Origin: Larix sibirica
Taxonomy: Eukaryota; Streptophyta; Pinopsida; Pinales; Pinaceae
Assembly (NCBI GenBank): GCA_004151065.3
Contig: NWUY0300091332.1
Span: forward strand, 1 to 11,082
Direction of reading: 5' to 3'
Length of the DNA stretch: 11,082 bases
The notes beneath the pieces are model-generated. The model searched no databases. It was given only the letters and a program-made list of their open reading frames with translations, and was not told the origin of the DNA. This document shows positions 1-8,086 of this stretch, in pieces; the first letter of the stretch is position 1; every line of letters begins with the position of its first letter. The position numbers were made by a program, and so were the translations under genes.

Positions 1-348
1 TATATTGCCTTCTAGTGAAGCCCCCGTGGTCTACCGGTATATAACCACATTGTATCATTCTATATAGTTAGATTAGTTATTTGGCTCTACACTCGTACTC
101 ATCACTTGCCCTACAAATTTTCTTTCGTGAACTTGTTTCTTTTCTAGGTGATCATATATCCATTGCACTCACTTACAAAGGAGTGGAATATTGGATATTT
201 ATGCATGAAACCTTACTTGAGATCCATGCATCGACCACTTGTTAATGACCATTGCAGTTGCAATTTTTCTTTTGTATTGAGTGTGATTGCATGTTTAGAA
301 ATACAACCACTTTCCATGTTGTATACATGTTTTTTTTCTTTCTTTCAG

Positions 349-434
349 ACCAGTGGTCTATGATGCTTCAACGAGTGGTTTATGATGATTCCAATGATAC
401 TTCAACTAATGGGTATCAATCGATTTTGATAATT
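349..434 (+). other. Weak candidate exon (splice-site-like borders)
   Basis: An 86-bp stretch begins right after a long pyrimidine tract ending in CAG (331-348) and ends at a consensus-like donor GTAAGT (435-440). One of three frames is open throughout (from 351, starting QWSMMLQRVVYDD). It contains an internal near-repeat, since a gtggt-tatgatg-ttc-ac pattern occurs twice. No homology is recognised and no partner exon was found, so chance occurrence in AT-rich DNA is quite possible. Confidence 0.15.
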
Positions 435-549
435 GTAAGTAGGTGTGTACTAGTATTATATAGTATCATTGGCATCGTTATGTCACACTGGTGTTATAGT
501 CTTATGATTGCATGAGATGGTACATATGATGTATGGACCCACACAAATA

Positions 550-611
550 CTTACAACTTTAAGGTCACTGTATAGTATATCTTACAACTTTAAGGGCATT
601 GCATACTATAT
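550..611. repeat. 31-bp tandem repeat, two copies
   Basis: Unit 1 (550-580) and unit 2 (581-611) both begin cttacaactttaagg and end with ta-tatat-like sequence. They differ at only a few positions (for example gtcactgtatag against gcattgcatac). This is a slightly diverged local duplication with no coding context. Confidence 0.8.
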
Positions 612-721
612 CTATTTCTGTTGGTATATACAAAGTAGTTCCAAAATGCTGATTTTTCCTTGTGAGTATGTTTTTCCTAGAAATTGAAGCCACAAAGGAC
701 CATGCACTAAACAACTTAGAA

Positions 722-994
722 AATGAAGGCAATGAAAAATTCATAAGTAGCTACATAAAGAGCTTGGTTCCATAGATGTATTGCTATCTTTGTTTTTCTA
801 TGCTCTTTACATCGAAACTAATTCATTTTGAAAGGGACAAGCAACACATAATGAGAGTTAGTTTCATATGAATTATTATTATTTCGATGAATGTGTTGCT
901 TCCTTTAGATGAAGGAAATGAAAAACTTACAAGAGCTACATAAAGAGTTTAAGGGCCCATGGGTGCATTTCTATGTGTGTTCTATACTCTCTTT
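722..994 (+). repeat. Diverged direct repeat, about 90 bp, offset 186 bp
   Basis: Copy 1 (about 722-812) and copy 2 (about 908-994) share the same run of short blocks: atgaagg-aatgaaaaa, agctacataaagag, and a tail of ctat-tctttt and ctatgctct-like sequence. Identity is partial with small gaps. The sequence between the copies holds the inverted repeat at 839-901. This is probably an internal duplication of an old repeat; no family is recognised. Confidence 0.6.
831..905 (+). repeat. Dispersed direct repeat copy A (partner at 1627-1702)
   Basis: This copy shares aaaggga, gagagttagt, catatgaattattattatt and gaat-tgttgcttcct with copy B at 1627-1702, in the same order and at nearly the same spacing. 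Copy A also carries a perfect 11-bp inverted repeat, aagcaacacat (839-849) and atgtgttgctt (891-901), with a 41-bp loop. The structure could be a remnant of a small non-autonomous element. Confidence 0.65.
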
Positions 995-1626
995 TTTTCC
1001 AACAAAACAAATTGAAATTTCTATTATATTATAGATCGAAAATCACATTCTCTAGGTGTTCAAAGCACAATACAAATAAAAGCAAGTACAAGTACATACT
1101 ACATATACAAGAGTATAGGTATATAGTGCACTTTCTAGTTTAATATTACATAATTAATGTATATTTCATTTCATTCCATTCTAAAAAATATTCTTGAATC
1201 TTTCAACACTTCCCCTTCTTTTTAACTTATCATGCAACTAAAGGAGTCATGATAACTAACTAATAGTTAAGAGGTATGAGTTTAGGATGAGTAGAGAACT
1301 AATTGCTTATCTGAATTAGAGATAACAATTTTGTGATTTCTTTTCATTCCACCTCAAGGGGCTCCAACTATCACTACTTCCCTTAAGGAGGAAATCCATG
1401 TCTCCATTTGTTATAGTTTATTCCCTAAAAAAGGAGTGGATTCTCAATGGGCATGATTGGTTGTTATCAATGTCACTATTTGGTTGTTGAATTACCTCAT
1501 TTGAATTAACATTGGTATCCAAATTCGGTTCCTTTGTGAAATTCCTTCTCTTTGGTTTTGGTTTGGTCCCTTTTTTCCTAGGTGTATAAGCTCAAGCAGG
1601 TAGACAGGAAAAATAATATCATTTTT

Positions 1627-1702
1627 AAAGGGACTAGTAGCGCAGAACGAGAGTTAGTGCCATATGAATTATTATTATTTTAATGAATTTGTTGCTTCCT
1701 TC
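1627..1702 (+). repeat. Dispersed direct repeat copy B (partner at 831-905)
   Basis: This is a diverged copy of 831-905. The left arm of the inverted repeat seen in copy A has decayed here (agtagcgcag in place of agcaacacat), while the right arm keeps ttgttgcttcct. The flanks outside the aligned segment do not obviously match, which is consistent with two separate insertions or an old segmental duplication. Confidence 0.6.
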
Positions 1703-2087
1703 AAATTGGTGGTTGCTATAGTTGTTATTTTAATATTTAATTCATGATAAACAAAACAAATGAATATGTAATATTATTGAAGTTGTTCAATTTAATGATT
1801 TAATCTTTTTCTTCCTTTTCTTCATCACAATTTTGCTAGACAATTATTATTGAAATTATAATTTTGGATTGAAGAAATTGTTGTTTTTCACTACACAAAT
1901 GGATTGAACACCCTCAAGTACTCCTATTGCACCCAAATTGTACAATGTTAGCATATGGTATATGTAATTTCAACAATCCAAATTGATTCCAATCATATTT
2001 CGAGCTAAAAATGTTAGTTTACCCTCCTATTATTTTGAGTAGTTAATCAAGGGCGATTCGTTGGGATGCACATAGACTACACCTAAT

Positions 2088-2660
2088 AGTATTAGTAATT
2101 GGGATACGGATATATTCATGACTTTGAATGATGAAAAATTAGAAACGATTCCTTCTTACAAGTGCTTTGGATTTGAAGTTGATTCCAGTGAAAATTAGAA
2201 CTTTTATGTGGAGACAAGTGTAAGAGAAAGCATGGAAATTCTCTATTCTATGTAAAACAAATGTAATCAAATTATGTGAAATTAGAAGTTGATGAAGCTC
2301 CTCTTCATAAAATTGATATAGACTACAGGGTTACCCATTTTGGTGTTCTAGAGAGTTTCGAAATGGTTCTTATTGCAAGAACCAAGTGTTAATTAGAAAA
2401 CCACATGCATGTTACCATTATAAGGATAAATATTATGTGAAATTATGATATATATAATCAGGCATATAAACATGAACACATTACTACATTGATTAATACA
2501 TCCAACTCAAGTTAAATTATGGTACTATTAAGTGGACTAAAAACTGGGGAATTGAAGAGGTAGATTCTCCAGATAATCCATTAGCTATTCGAGACTTGAT
2601 ACAAAAGAAGGAAATATATACAATGTGGAAAACTCCTAGTGAGAAAAATAAATTAATATG
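2088..2660 (+). pseudogene. Decayed reading frame of unknown identity
   Basis: Coding-like sequence runs across about 190 codons with few interruptions for such AT-rich DNA. Segment 1 (2088-2255) reads through NWDTDIFMTLNDEKLETI and a single TAG to VRESMEILYSM. Segment 2 is in another frame (2267 to about 2513) and reads KLEVDEAPLHKIDIDY, then HFGVLESFEMVLIARTKC, a stop, ENHMHVTIIR, a stop and YNQAYKHEHITTLINTS. Segment 3 is again shifted (2497-2658) and reads KWTKNWGIEEVDSPDNPLA then IRDLIQKKEIYTMWKTP. The composition is protein-like and hydrophilic. I do not recognise the family. It lies upstream of, and in the same orientation as, the gag fragment at 3580, so it could belong to the same or a neighbouring retroelement, but nothing proves that link. 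Confidence 0.35.
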
Positions 2661-2800
2661 AATGTGAGATCAAACCCCAATCGTTACCTACACAAAATAA
2701 CAACATCCAAGAGGAAATTTCCATGCATAAAAGACATGTACTTTGTTGATGAGTCTAAGTTTTCATCATCTAATAGTTGAAAGACAAAGATGGAAGAGTT

Positions 2801-2827
2801 TAATAATAATAATAATAATAATAATAA
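2801..2827. repeat. (TAA)9 microsatellite
   Basis: Nine perfect TAA units sit in non-coding sequence. The tract is probably length-polymorphic between individuals. Confidence 0.95.
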
Positions 2828-3058
2828 TTAAGCATGTGTGTTATAATTCTTTATTATGCCTTCACTCATGGTTGAGTAATGTATTTATATATATCATCAC
2901 AAGGTTGGTGTACACCATTCATTCATTATTATAATATATTTTGATTACACACTTGCGTATTATTCCATAATAGCCAAAAGCGCTTATTACAATAATATTA
3001 GAGCTCATACATACATCCACTATTTGTACACAGTTGCCATACACACAACGAGTATTAA

Positions 3059-3181
3059 GCACCGACAACAATGCATTTAATGTTGTTGATGTTGGGATAT
3101 AGATTGTTAAAGTTGTTGACTTTAGATCTAATGGTATGTATCCCAGTCACTAGTAGCATTAAATGCATAGTTGTTGGGTGC
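3059..3181. repeat. Long imperfect inverted repeat (hairpin)
   Basis: The left arm 3059-3082 (gcacc-gacaacaatgcatttaatg) pairs with the right arm 3157-3181 (cattaaatgcatagttgttgggtgc). The core 18 bp match at 17 positions. Inside the loop a second perfect 7-bp pair, tgggata (3093-3099) and tatccca (3139-3145), extends the fold. The total span is 123 bp. It could be a miniature inverted-repeat element or a hairpin-RNA source; no target-site duplication was identified. Confidence 0.6.
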
Positions 3182-3579
3182 ACATTTCTTGCCCCATTTA
3201 CACAACTATTATCTATAAAACTATCAAATAGTCTTCAATCGTCTATTCTACCATATAGCGTCCCATACACTAGCCATCGAATTTCGATTAGCCTTGCACA
3301 CCAACAATTGTCATATATTTAGTCGTCAATTGCATTGTACAACCATAGTACATCAACAAACACCATATGGTTAACCACCAATTTGCTATACAACAATGTG
3401 ACAACAATATGCCAACCACCACAATTTCGAGCAATTGAATTCAATACAACAATCGAATGAAATTAAATGCAGTAATTTAATTGCAGTAAATGCAATGATT
3501 AATCCCATACCAACAAAATTCAATGATTGATCATGTCAATTCCAAAATTTCTTCTCCAAAGTGAAAAAGGAAAATGGTG
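3182..3579. other. Non-coding stretch, possible leader or LTR of the plus-strand element
   Basis: No coding potential was recognised. The sequence is rich in CAA and CCA words (caacaat, accaccaa) and AT tracts. It lies immediately upstream of the gag remnant, where the 5' LTR and primer-binding site of that element would be expected, but I could not find a convincing primer-binding site or TG...CA LTR borders. Its nature is therefore undetermined. Confidence 0.3.
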
Positions 3580-4740
3580 ATTATACGGTAGATGTAAACA
3601 AAAAAAATTGAATAGTTAGAGGAAAAATTCAAGAAACATAAGTTGGATGTAAAACAAAAGCAATATGAACTCATGCAAGACATCATAATTGGAATGATGT
3701 AGAATATTAGACAAAGCTATGGATATCATAATTGGACTGAAATAGAATATCATACAAAGCTATGATGAAGTCACGCTTGAGATCAGAAAAATCCATAAAA
3801 CATTAATGGCACACATATGCCATGTTTTTCCTAACCATCCAATATCATCATTTACCCATGCTCTAAAATACCAAACTTACCACCCCAAGAAGGCACATCC
3901 TAACCAAATCCACATAACTCAGTCTTAGAATGTTTCCCACTCAATACTATTCTTACACAAACCAATGTAAATCAATCAATACATGATTATGCATCAAGGG
4001 TAATCAAGTTATCAAAGTTTGATGGGAAATAAAAAGCCACATTTTGTATGAATAAAGAAAGTTGAAGAATATTTTGAAATATATAACATTCAAGACTACA
4101 AGGAGAAAATCAAAATGAAATCTACGCGCATGAAGGGAATTGCATACGACTAGTATATATGGTGGATGTTCTTGACAAGAATGTGTGCATATAATTGGGA
4201 TACATTTAAAGATGCTTTCTTTAAAAGATTTTGGGTATAAAGGAAAATTAGTTTTTGGCAAGGCTTACTCTATTACAACAAAAGGGTGATATTGATGTGT
4301 ACATACATGAATAGTAAATTCTTGTGACACGAGTATTGGGATTATCTTAATATGCAAAGTAAATTAGAACCATGGATAAATGTAGACAAAAGGGAAAAAT
4401 AACATAATTTAAGCTTACAAATTCACATTAAATCTATGATAAAAACCACTATAGTAAAAAGCCAACCACAAGTGTGAACAACAAAAAAATTGTATTCCAC
4501 CACACCTGCTAGAAGAAAATATGTAGCGAGTGTTAGGATAATTAAGGATAAAATAAGATAAATGAACAAGATGTAGTGAAAAATGGTGTCGAGCACATAG
4601 TTAATAATTGGAATTCAAAAACCATACAAGGAATAAGAAACACACAAACAAGGTGTTTTGATAGAATTAGAAGATGAAGAGACGCCAAAAATATCCCTAA
4701 AAGCCATAACTGAATTATAGCCCAGCCAAGAAAATTGAAA
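3580..4740 (+). pseudogene. gag: Ty3/gypsy retrotransposon Gag, decayed
   Basis: Gag is the capsid-forming structural protein that packages element RNA in cytoplasmic particles. Conceptual translation across stops and shifts gives three parts in the expected order. First is a charged helical N-terminus (LEEKFKKHKLDVKQKQ from 3616, then SYDEVTLEIRKIHKTLMAHI after a 43-bp duplication). Second is the Retrotrans_gag core: SRVIKLSKFDG at about 3994-4026, EEYFEIYNIQDYKEKIKM at about 4065-4118, and MCAYNWDTFKDAFFKRFW at 4181-4234. Third is the typical continuation LLQQKGDIDVYIHE (about 4270) followed after two stops by ILVTRVLGLS. In-frame stops (for example YD*YIWWM) and several shifts make it non-functional. 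A CCHC zinc knuckle was not seen. The identification rests on recognition of the conserved core, and I am confident of the family but not of the lineage. Confidence 0.8.
3682..3767 (+). repeat. 43-bp tandem duplication inside gag
   Basis: Unit 1 (3682-3724) and unit 2 (3725-3767) share atcataattgga, agaatat and caaagctatg at a constant 43-bp offset. As 43 is not a multiple of three, the duplication shifts the Gag frame: QSY in unit 1 is followed by out-of-frame sequence, and the frame is regained as SYDEV only at the end of unit 2. The few differences between the units show that the duplication is not recent. Confidence 0.75.
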
Positions 4741-4967
4741 TTAAAGGGGGAAGCCAAGACCATTGAAATTAAAAGGGGATGTTAAGGAAAACATTGATAC
4801 AACTTTGGTAAGACTTGGGAATTACCCATAGCTTTATTGAAATCAATGTTACAAGAAGATTACTACTATTTTTTTACATAGCACTAGTCATGAAGGTAAT
4901 GGTCGCAAATGTAATGAAAATTAAGGGTGTTGGATTAGAACTCTCAGGTTTCGAAAAACTCAACTAA
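4741..4967 (+). pseudogene. pro: Retropepsin-like protease start, decayed
   Basis: The aspartic protease matures Gag-Pol. It directly follows gag, as in Ty3/gypsy elements; just upstream, LEDEETPKISLKAITE (about 4664-4715) resembles the usual linker into the protease. One uninterrupted frame from 4812 to the stop at 4965-4967 reads DLGITHSFIEINVTRRL and then KVMVANVMKIKGVG. This matches the retropepsin start, where DSGSTH(N/S)FI is usual. The catalytic Asp is kept but the second residue of the Asp-Ser/Thr-Gly triad is Leu (codon 4815-4817). The C-terminal half of the protease and any following reverse transcriptase are missing, so the element is broken off near 5000. Confidence 0.65.
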
Positions 4968-5049
4968 CAAGTACCTCCAAGGCATTGGCATATTCAATAT
5001 TCAAGATGAATGAATAAGGTCTCACCCAAGATGTCTTTGATAGTTATAG

Positions 5050-5307
5050 GGATTTTCTTATCAGGAATTATATTATCATTATATCCTTGCACATAATACA
5101 TTGTACAACCTGAAGGCATTATATTATCATTATATCCTTGCACATAATACATTGTACAACCTGAAGGCTAGAGTACCCAAAAATGCTAGCAAGTATATCT
5201 TCCAAAACCCATACATAGATAATCCTTCTTCCATTACAAAATCCTCTCTTATAGAATATGATAGAATTGGTCCTTCTGTAGATTCGCTAGATCAACACGT
5301 GGCTTAA
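5050..5307 (+). other. Short open frame with a duplicated 17-residue unit, doubtful as a gene
   Basis: The frame is open from after a stop at 5047-5049 to TAA at 5305-5307 (85 codons). It has no ATG near its beginning. It spans the 51-bp tandem duplication, so the predicted peptide repeats LYYHYILAHNTLYNLKA twice and then continues RVPKNASKYIFQNPY. No homology is recognised. The openness may simply be preserved because 51 is divisible by three. It lies between the plus-strand protease remnant and the end of the minus-strand element. Confidence 0.15.
5067..5168. repeat. Perfect 2 x 51-bp tandem duplication
   Basis: Unit 1 (5067-5117) and unit 2 (5118-5168) are identical over all 51 bases, starting attatattatc and ending aacctgaaggc. 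The bases on either side of the match differ, so the borders are exact. The lack of any mismatch is notable because everything around it is strongly decayed, which points to a recent slippage or unequal-exchange event or to an assembly artefact. Confidence 0.95.
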
Positions 5308-5475
5308 TCGACATGCAAAATGCCATGCACTACAAAAGTTGGCGTGCGATGCAAAACTACTATGCACGGTACTACATTGGTGTGCTTCATTTATCCAGAC
5401 ACCGAACATTGGTGCTTCCTCCAACTATCAAAGATCCAGCACCAGCACCAACATGTGTTGAAAACTAAGATCTGG
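5308..5475 (-). other. Probable 3' untranslated region or start of 3' LTR of the minus-strand element
   Basis: On the minus strand this sequence follows the stop codon and the CTCGAGGACGAG motif, so the polypurine tract and 3' LTR should begin here. No clear polypurine tract remains. Short direct repeats occur (acattggtgtgcttc at 5374-5388 and acattggtgcttc at 5406-5418, plus ccagca units near 5436). The second LTR would lie outside the window, so the borders cannot be set by comparison. Confidence 0.3.
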
Positions 5476-5496
5476 CTCGTCCTCGAGACAACGAGC
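5475..5496 (-). promoter_or_regulatory. Post-stop hairpin with CTCGAGGACGAG motif
   Basis: Plus-strand gctcgt (5475-5480) and acgagc (5491-5496) form a perfect 6-bp inverted repeat around a 10-base loop. On the minus strand this begins immediately after the TAA stop at 5499-5497. The minus-strand word CTCGAGGACGAG (5487-5476) resembles sequence I know from just downstream of the last ORF in plant gypsy elements, between the coding region and the polypurine tract. A function is not established. Confidence 0.4.
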
Positions 5497-8086
5497 TTAT
5501 GGTTTGATAGTAGTGACTGATGGGATCTTAGTGCACAACTTCACCACAAAATTATGGAACCGTGTCTCAACCTCTCTTATTGATGTACTAGTAATATCCT
5601 TGAGGTCCATGCTAAATTTTTCCACCTTCTCTATTGAAGTGATACCTGGGATAAGTTGATATTTTTCAGTTACCTCTATGAGTTGTGGATGTTCACCAAA
5701 CTGGAGTAGTGATGTTCAGTTTGGTGTTTCTCTTTTGCAACCGTTGTAGCTAACGCCTGTTGTTCCGCCCAAGTAGCAACAATCTGTTTACTATAATAGA
5801 AATTTCAGTCATCACTTCTTTACGCATAGGAGGAGGAAGCTGGATTAATGACTTTTTCTGTTCTGCTATCTATGTTTCCCATGCATGGATTTTTCCATCT
5901 GTGGTGCTTATCTCAGGCACATCTTGCATGTAGGACCATAGGTTAAAGCTATATTCAACAATGCCTTCCAACTTCTTTGTGCCAACCTTTGCATGTTGAA
6001 ATACCTACATAGCTTCCTCAACCTTGCACTCCATCTCAATATGCTCTGGGGTTGGTGTCGAATTTAACTGTGCTTGTAGTTCACTTTTCTCTTTTTGCAG
6101 TTTCTACTATTCTAGATCATCTACTTGATATGGTCTATTTTTTTCTCAATTGCAATCTTGCTGTTGTGGGGTTTGGCTATAACTGGTATGCTGGTATACA
6201 AGTCTTTCACTGTTGCTTCTAAGGATGACCACTGGGCCTCTGTATTGGTGTGTTTCCGCACTACTGTAGAGATGCATAGGATCTCCCTAACCTCATATGG
6301 AGATCACCTAATTCCTCTGTGATGGCTAGTGCATAGTGGTGGAGCTATGGGGTGGGTACTTGAGTCAATTTTAGTTGGGGATGTAGTAATGGTCATGTCC
6401 CTGTAGTAGCTTGTGGATTGATGGCTGTGAGTGCCAAAGGATTGATCTAAAAGACTCGTCGGTCTGTCGCATCCAGAGTTAGAGCTCTACTTTTTTTTGT
6501 GCGGAGAGATGCCTGTGGTATAGGCATAGGAAATAGGATTTGAAGTTTCAGGAAGAGCTCCCCCAGCTGCTCAAATGTGCTCTTGCGTAACAGCTGTTGC
6601 ACTTCTGAGTTGGATTGCAACTGAGTGACAATTTCCTATAGTGGTTGCACCGACTTGCTTGTTCTTACTATTGCTTTTACTGTTCTCGTCTCCTCCTCGA
6701 TCTGTTTTGAAATAACGTCCTACGCATTGATTGTGTCTAGCTCTGACCATTTATTGACTTCTCATGCTCCTTTATTTTTGGTGATAGGATCTTCTCTTCC
6801 TCCTCTGATGCCAAGTGAGGGGGGGGGGACTTGGTGCCGTGCACACACGTTTCTCCCGTTCCTAGGAAAGCTTTGTAGTTTCCCTTCGCGCTTGTGCTTT
6901 TCGGTCAATCGAGGAGATTCTTTAGGTTTGGGTGATTTCCCCCTCGGGAGGTTTTGTGCACACTTATGCTTTCTCCAGTATTTCAAGGTCCTCATCTGAG
7001 TAAGGATTTAACTCTACAGGCCATTATTCCATAGCCGGATTTACATCTTCGATTGTGATGCAAAATGGAACAATTCCTGTCGATGTATTCGGCTCTACAA
7101 GGGGAATGATAAACGCATGATGTAAATCAACTTCAAAAATTAAAGAATCATTATAACAATCCACGACATGCTGCGGAATTCTAATTCGGCCATGGCTACT
7201 AACATTTGTGAATACCATTGTTGGGAAGCTCTGTTGATTTCAACCTCGACCTACCGTCTTGTGCTGTAGTGCAATACATTGAACATGGGCGTGGGGAAGG
7301 TTTTTGATGTAGCAGTGTCATAATAGAACCCAGGTGGGGGTTTCCGAACTGCTATTGCCAAAAGTAGAAGTACCCAATTGCAATGAAAATCCTTGCCTTC
7401 ATTTTGTGTGTCGAGAAAGTCTTGAATGAACTCATTAGTCAAGTACTAATCCCATGACATTTTGACTCCTTAAACACAGTGGTTGGCTATGAGTGTGACT
7501 TCGAGTGGGAATTCACCTTTGCGGCACTTGCACATAAGTTTTTTGGCTAGTAACTGGGCTGCAAACCACACATTGTGATCTTTGATGATGAAATTGACTT
7601 CTCCGCGCTTCTCTCTGTAGGTGTTGTATCTTTGGTATACCTCATCAATAGCCATGTTTCTCATGGAAATGGCCACTATGGGATCCTCCCCCATGCAAGG
7701 TCGCCCTAAAACCATGTGCATACTATGCGAGGTATCCCTTGTGCAATCTACTTAACAACAACTAGACATAGGCATTGATGTGCAAGTTGCACCCAAAGTG
7801 TGGTATGTCCAATAGTGTCATTATGCCTAATTTGTATAAACTTTTGGCCAAATCCTAAGGGATGCCGCACTCAACATTGTCACGACCTACAACAAATTGC
7901 ATATACCTCTCAAAATTGAGTTCTAGAAAGTGAGCTTCATCCTGGATGTTGAAATTAGAGAATTGCAAGACATGAACCTTCCCAAATAATAGCTTCCTGA
8001 TATGATGGTATTTATATGGTAGGAATTGAGGCTTCCTTTACTACCTTTGATTTCATGTGCACTTTGGTAGATGGATTCATGGCCAT
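5497..8086 (-). pseudogene. Long extra ORF downstream of integrase, unknown function, decayed
   Basis: This is a broken reading frame of about 860 codons. A plausible start at 8086 reads MAMNPSTKVHMKSKVVKEAS. After shifts it gives an N-terminal globular-looking region: QDEAHFLELNFERYMQFVVG and SLYKLGIMTLLDIPHFG (about 7945-7800), GRPCMGEDP (about 7706), LLAKKLMCKCRKGEFPLEVT (about 7550), FHCNWVLLLLAIAVRKPPPG (about 7385), RIRIPQHVVDCYNDSLIFEV (about 7180) and ITIEDVNPAME ending at 7027. An acidic stretch (NPYSDEDLEILEKA) and a basic, proline-rich hinge follow near 7000-6800. The C-terminal half looks helical: SKQIEEETRTVKAIV, SEVQQLLRKSTFEQLGELFL, VETAKREK, EHIEMECKVEEAM, KLEGIVEYSFNLWSYMQDVP and DLKDITSTSIREVETRFHNF, ending TTIKP and TAA. 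No signal peptide, clear membrane anchor or zinc finger was seen, so it does not look like an envelope. I have a faint impression of similar plant retroelement-associated hypothetical proteins but cannot name the family. Confidence 0.55.
6819..6828. repeat. G10 homopolymer (C10 on the coding strand of the extra ORF)
   Basis: Ten consecutive G lie within the hinge of the minus-strand extra ORF. Upstream of it on the minus strand the best frame ends in QVPPP, and downstream the best frame is a different one (LASEEEEKILSPKIKEHEK). Slippage in the tract is the simplest explanation for the frame change. Confidence 0.8.

Larger units (their letters stand above)
1..2087. other. AT-rich non-coding region, no gene recognised
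   Basis: No reading frame here resembles a known protein, and open stretches in all six frames are short and lack conserved motifs. What can be seen are internal repeats (listed separately at 550-611, 722-994 and 831-1702), many homopolymer and AT-rich tracts, and a weak exon-like stretch at 349-434. The diverged internal duplications suggest decayed transposable-element sequence of an unidentified family. No LTR boundary, target-site duplication or primer-binding site could be defined. Confidence 0.6.

Noticed and set aside
148-515. Two overlapping plus-strand open frames of 71 and 87 codons
   Set aside because: Both run through a T-rich tract, give low-complexity hydrophobic peptides and have no homology that I recognise. 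Only the exon-like part 349-434 is kept, at low confidence.
2743-2934. Plus-strand open frame of 63 codons containing poly-Ile
   Set aside because: The isoleucine run is just the (TAA)9 microsatellite read in one frame.
4004-4261. Minus-strand open frame of 85 codons
   Set aside because: It is the complement of the conserved plus-strand Gag core (YNWDTFKDAFFKRF), so it is a shadow.
5067-5168. CRISPR-like repeat
   Set aside because: There are two directly abutting copies without spacers in a plant genome, so this is a simple tandem duplication.
5320-5520. Plus-strand open frame of 66 codons
   Set aside because: It overlaps the 3' end of the minus-strand element and has no conserved motif.
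6625-6999. Plus-strand open frame of 124 codons
   Set aside because: It is antisense to the better-supported minus-strand extra ORF, which shows protein-like segments across this interval, and it has no recognisable domain.
5497-8086. Envelope-like gene downstream of pol
   Set aside because: The position fits, but no signal peptide, fusion-peptide-like segment or clear membrane anchor is visible, and the C-terminal half looks like a soluble coiled coil.
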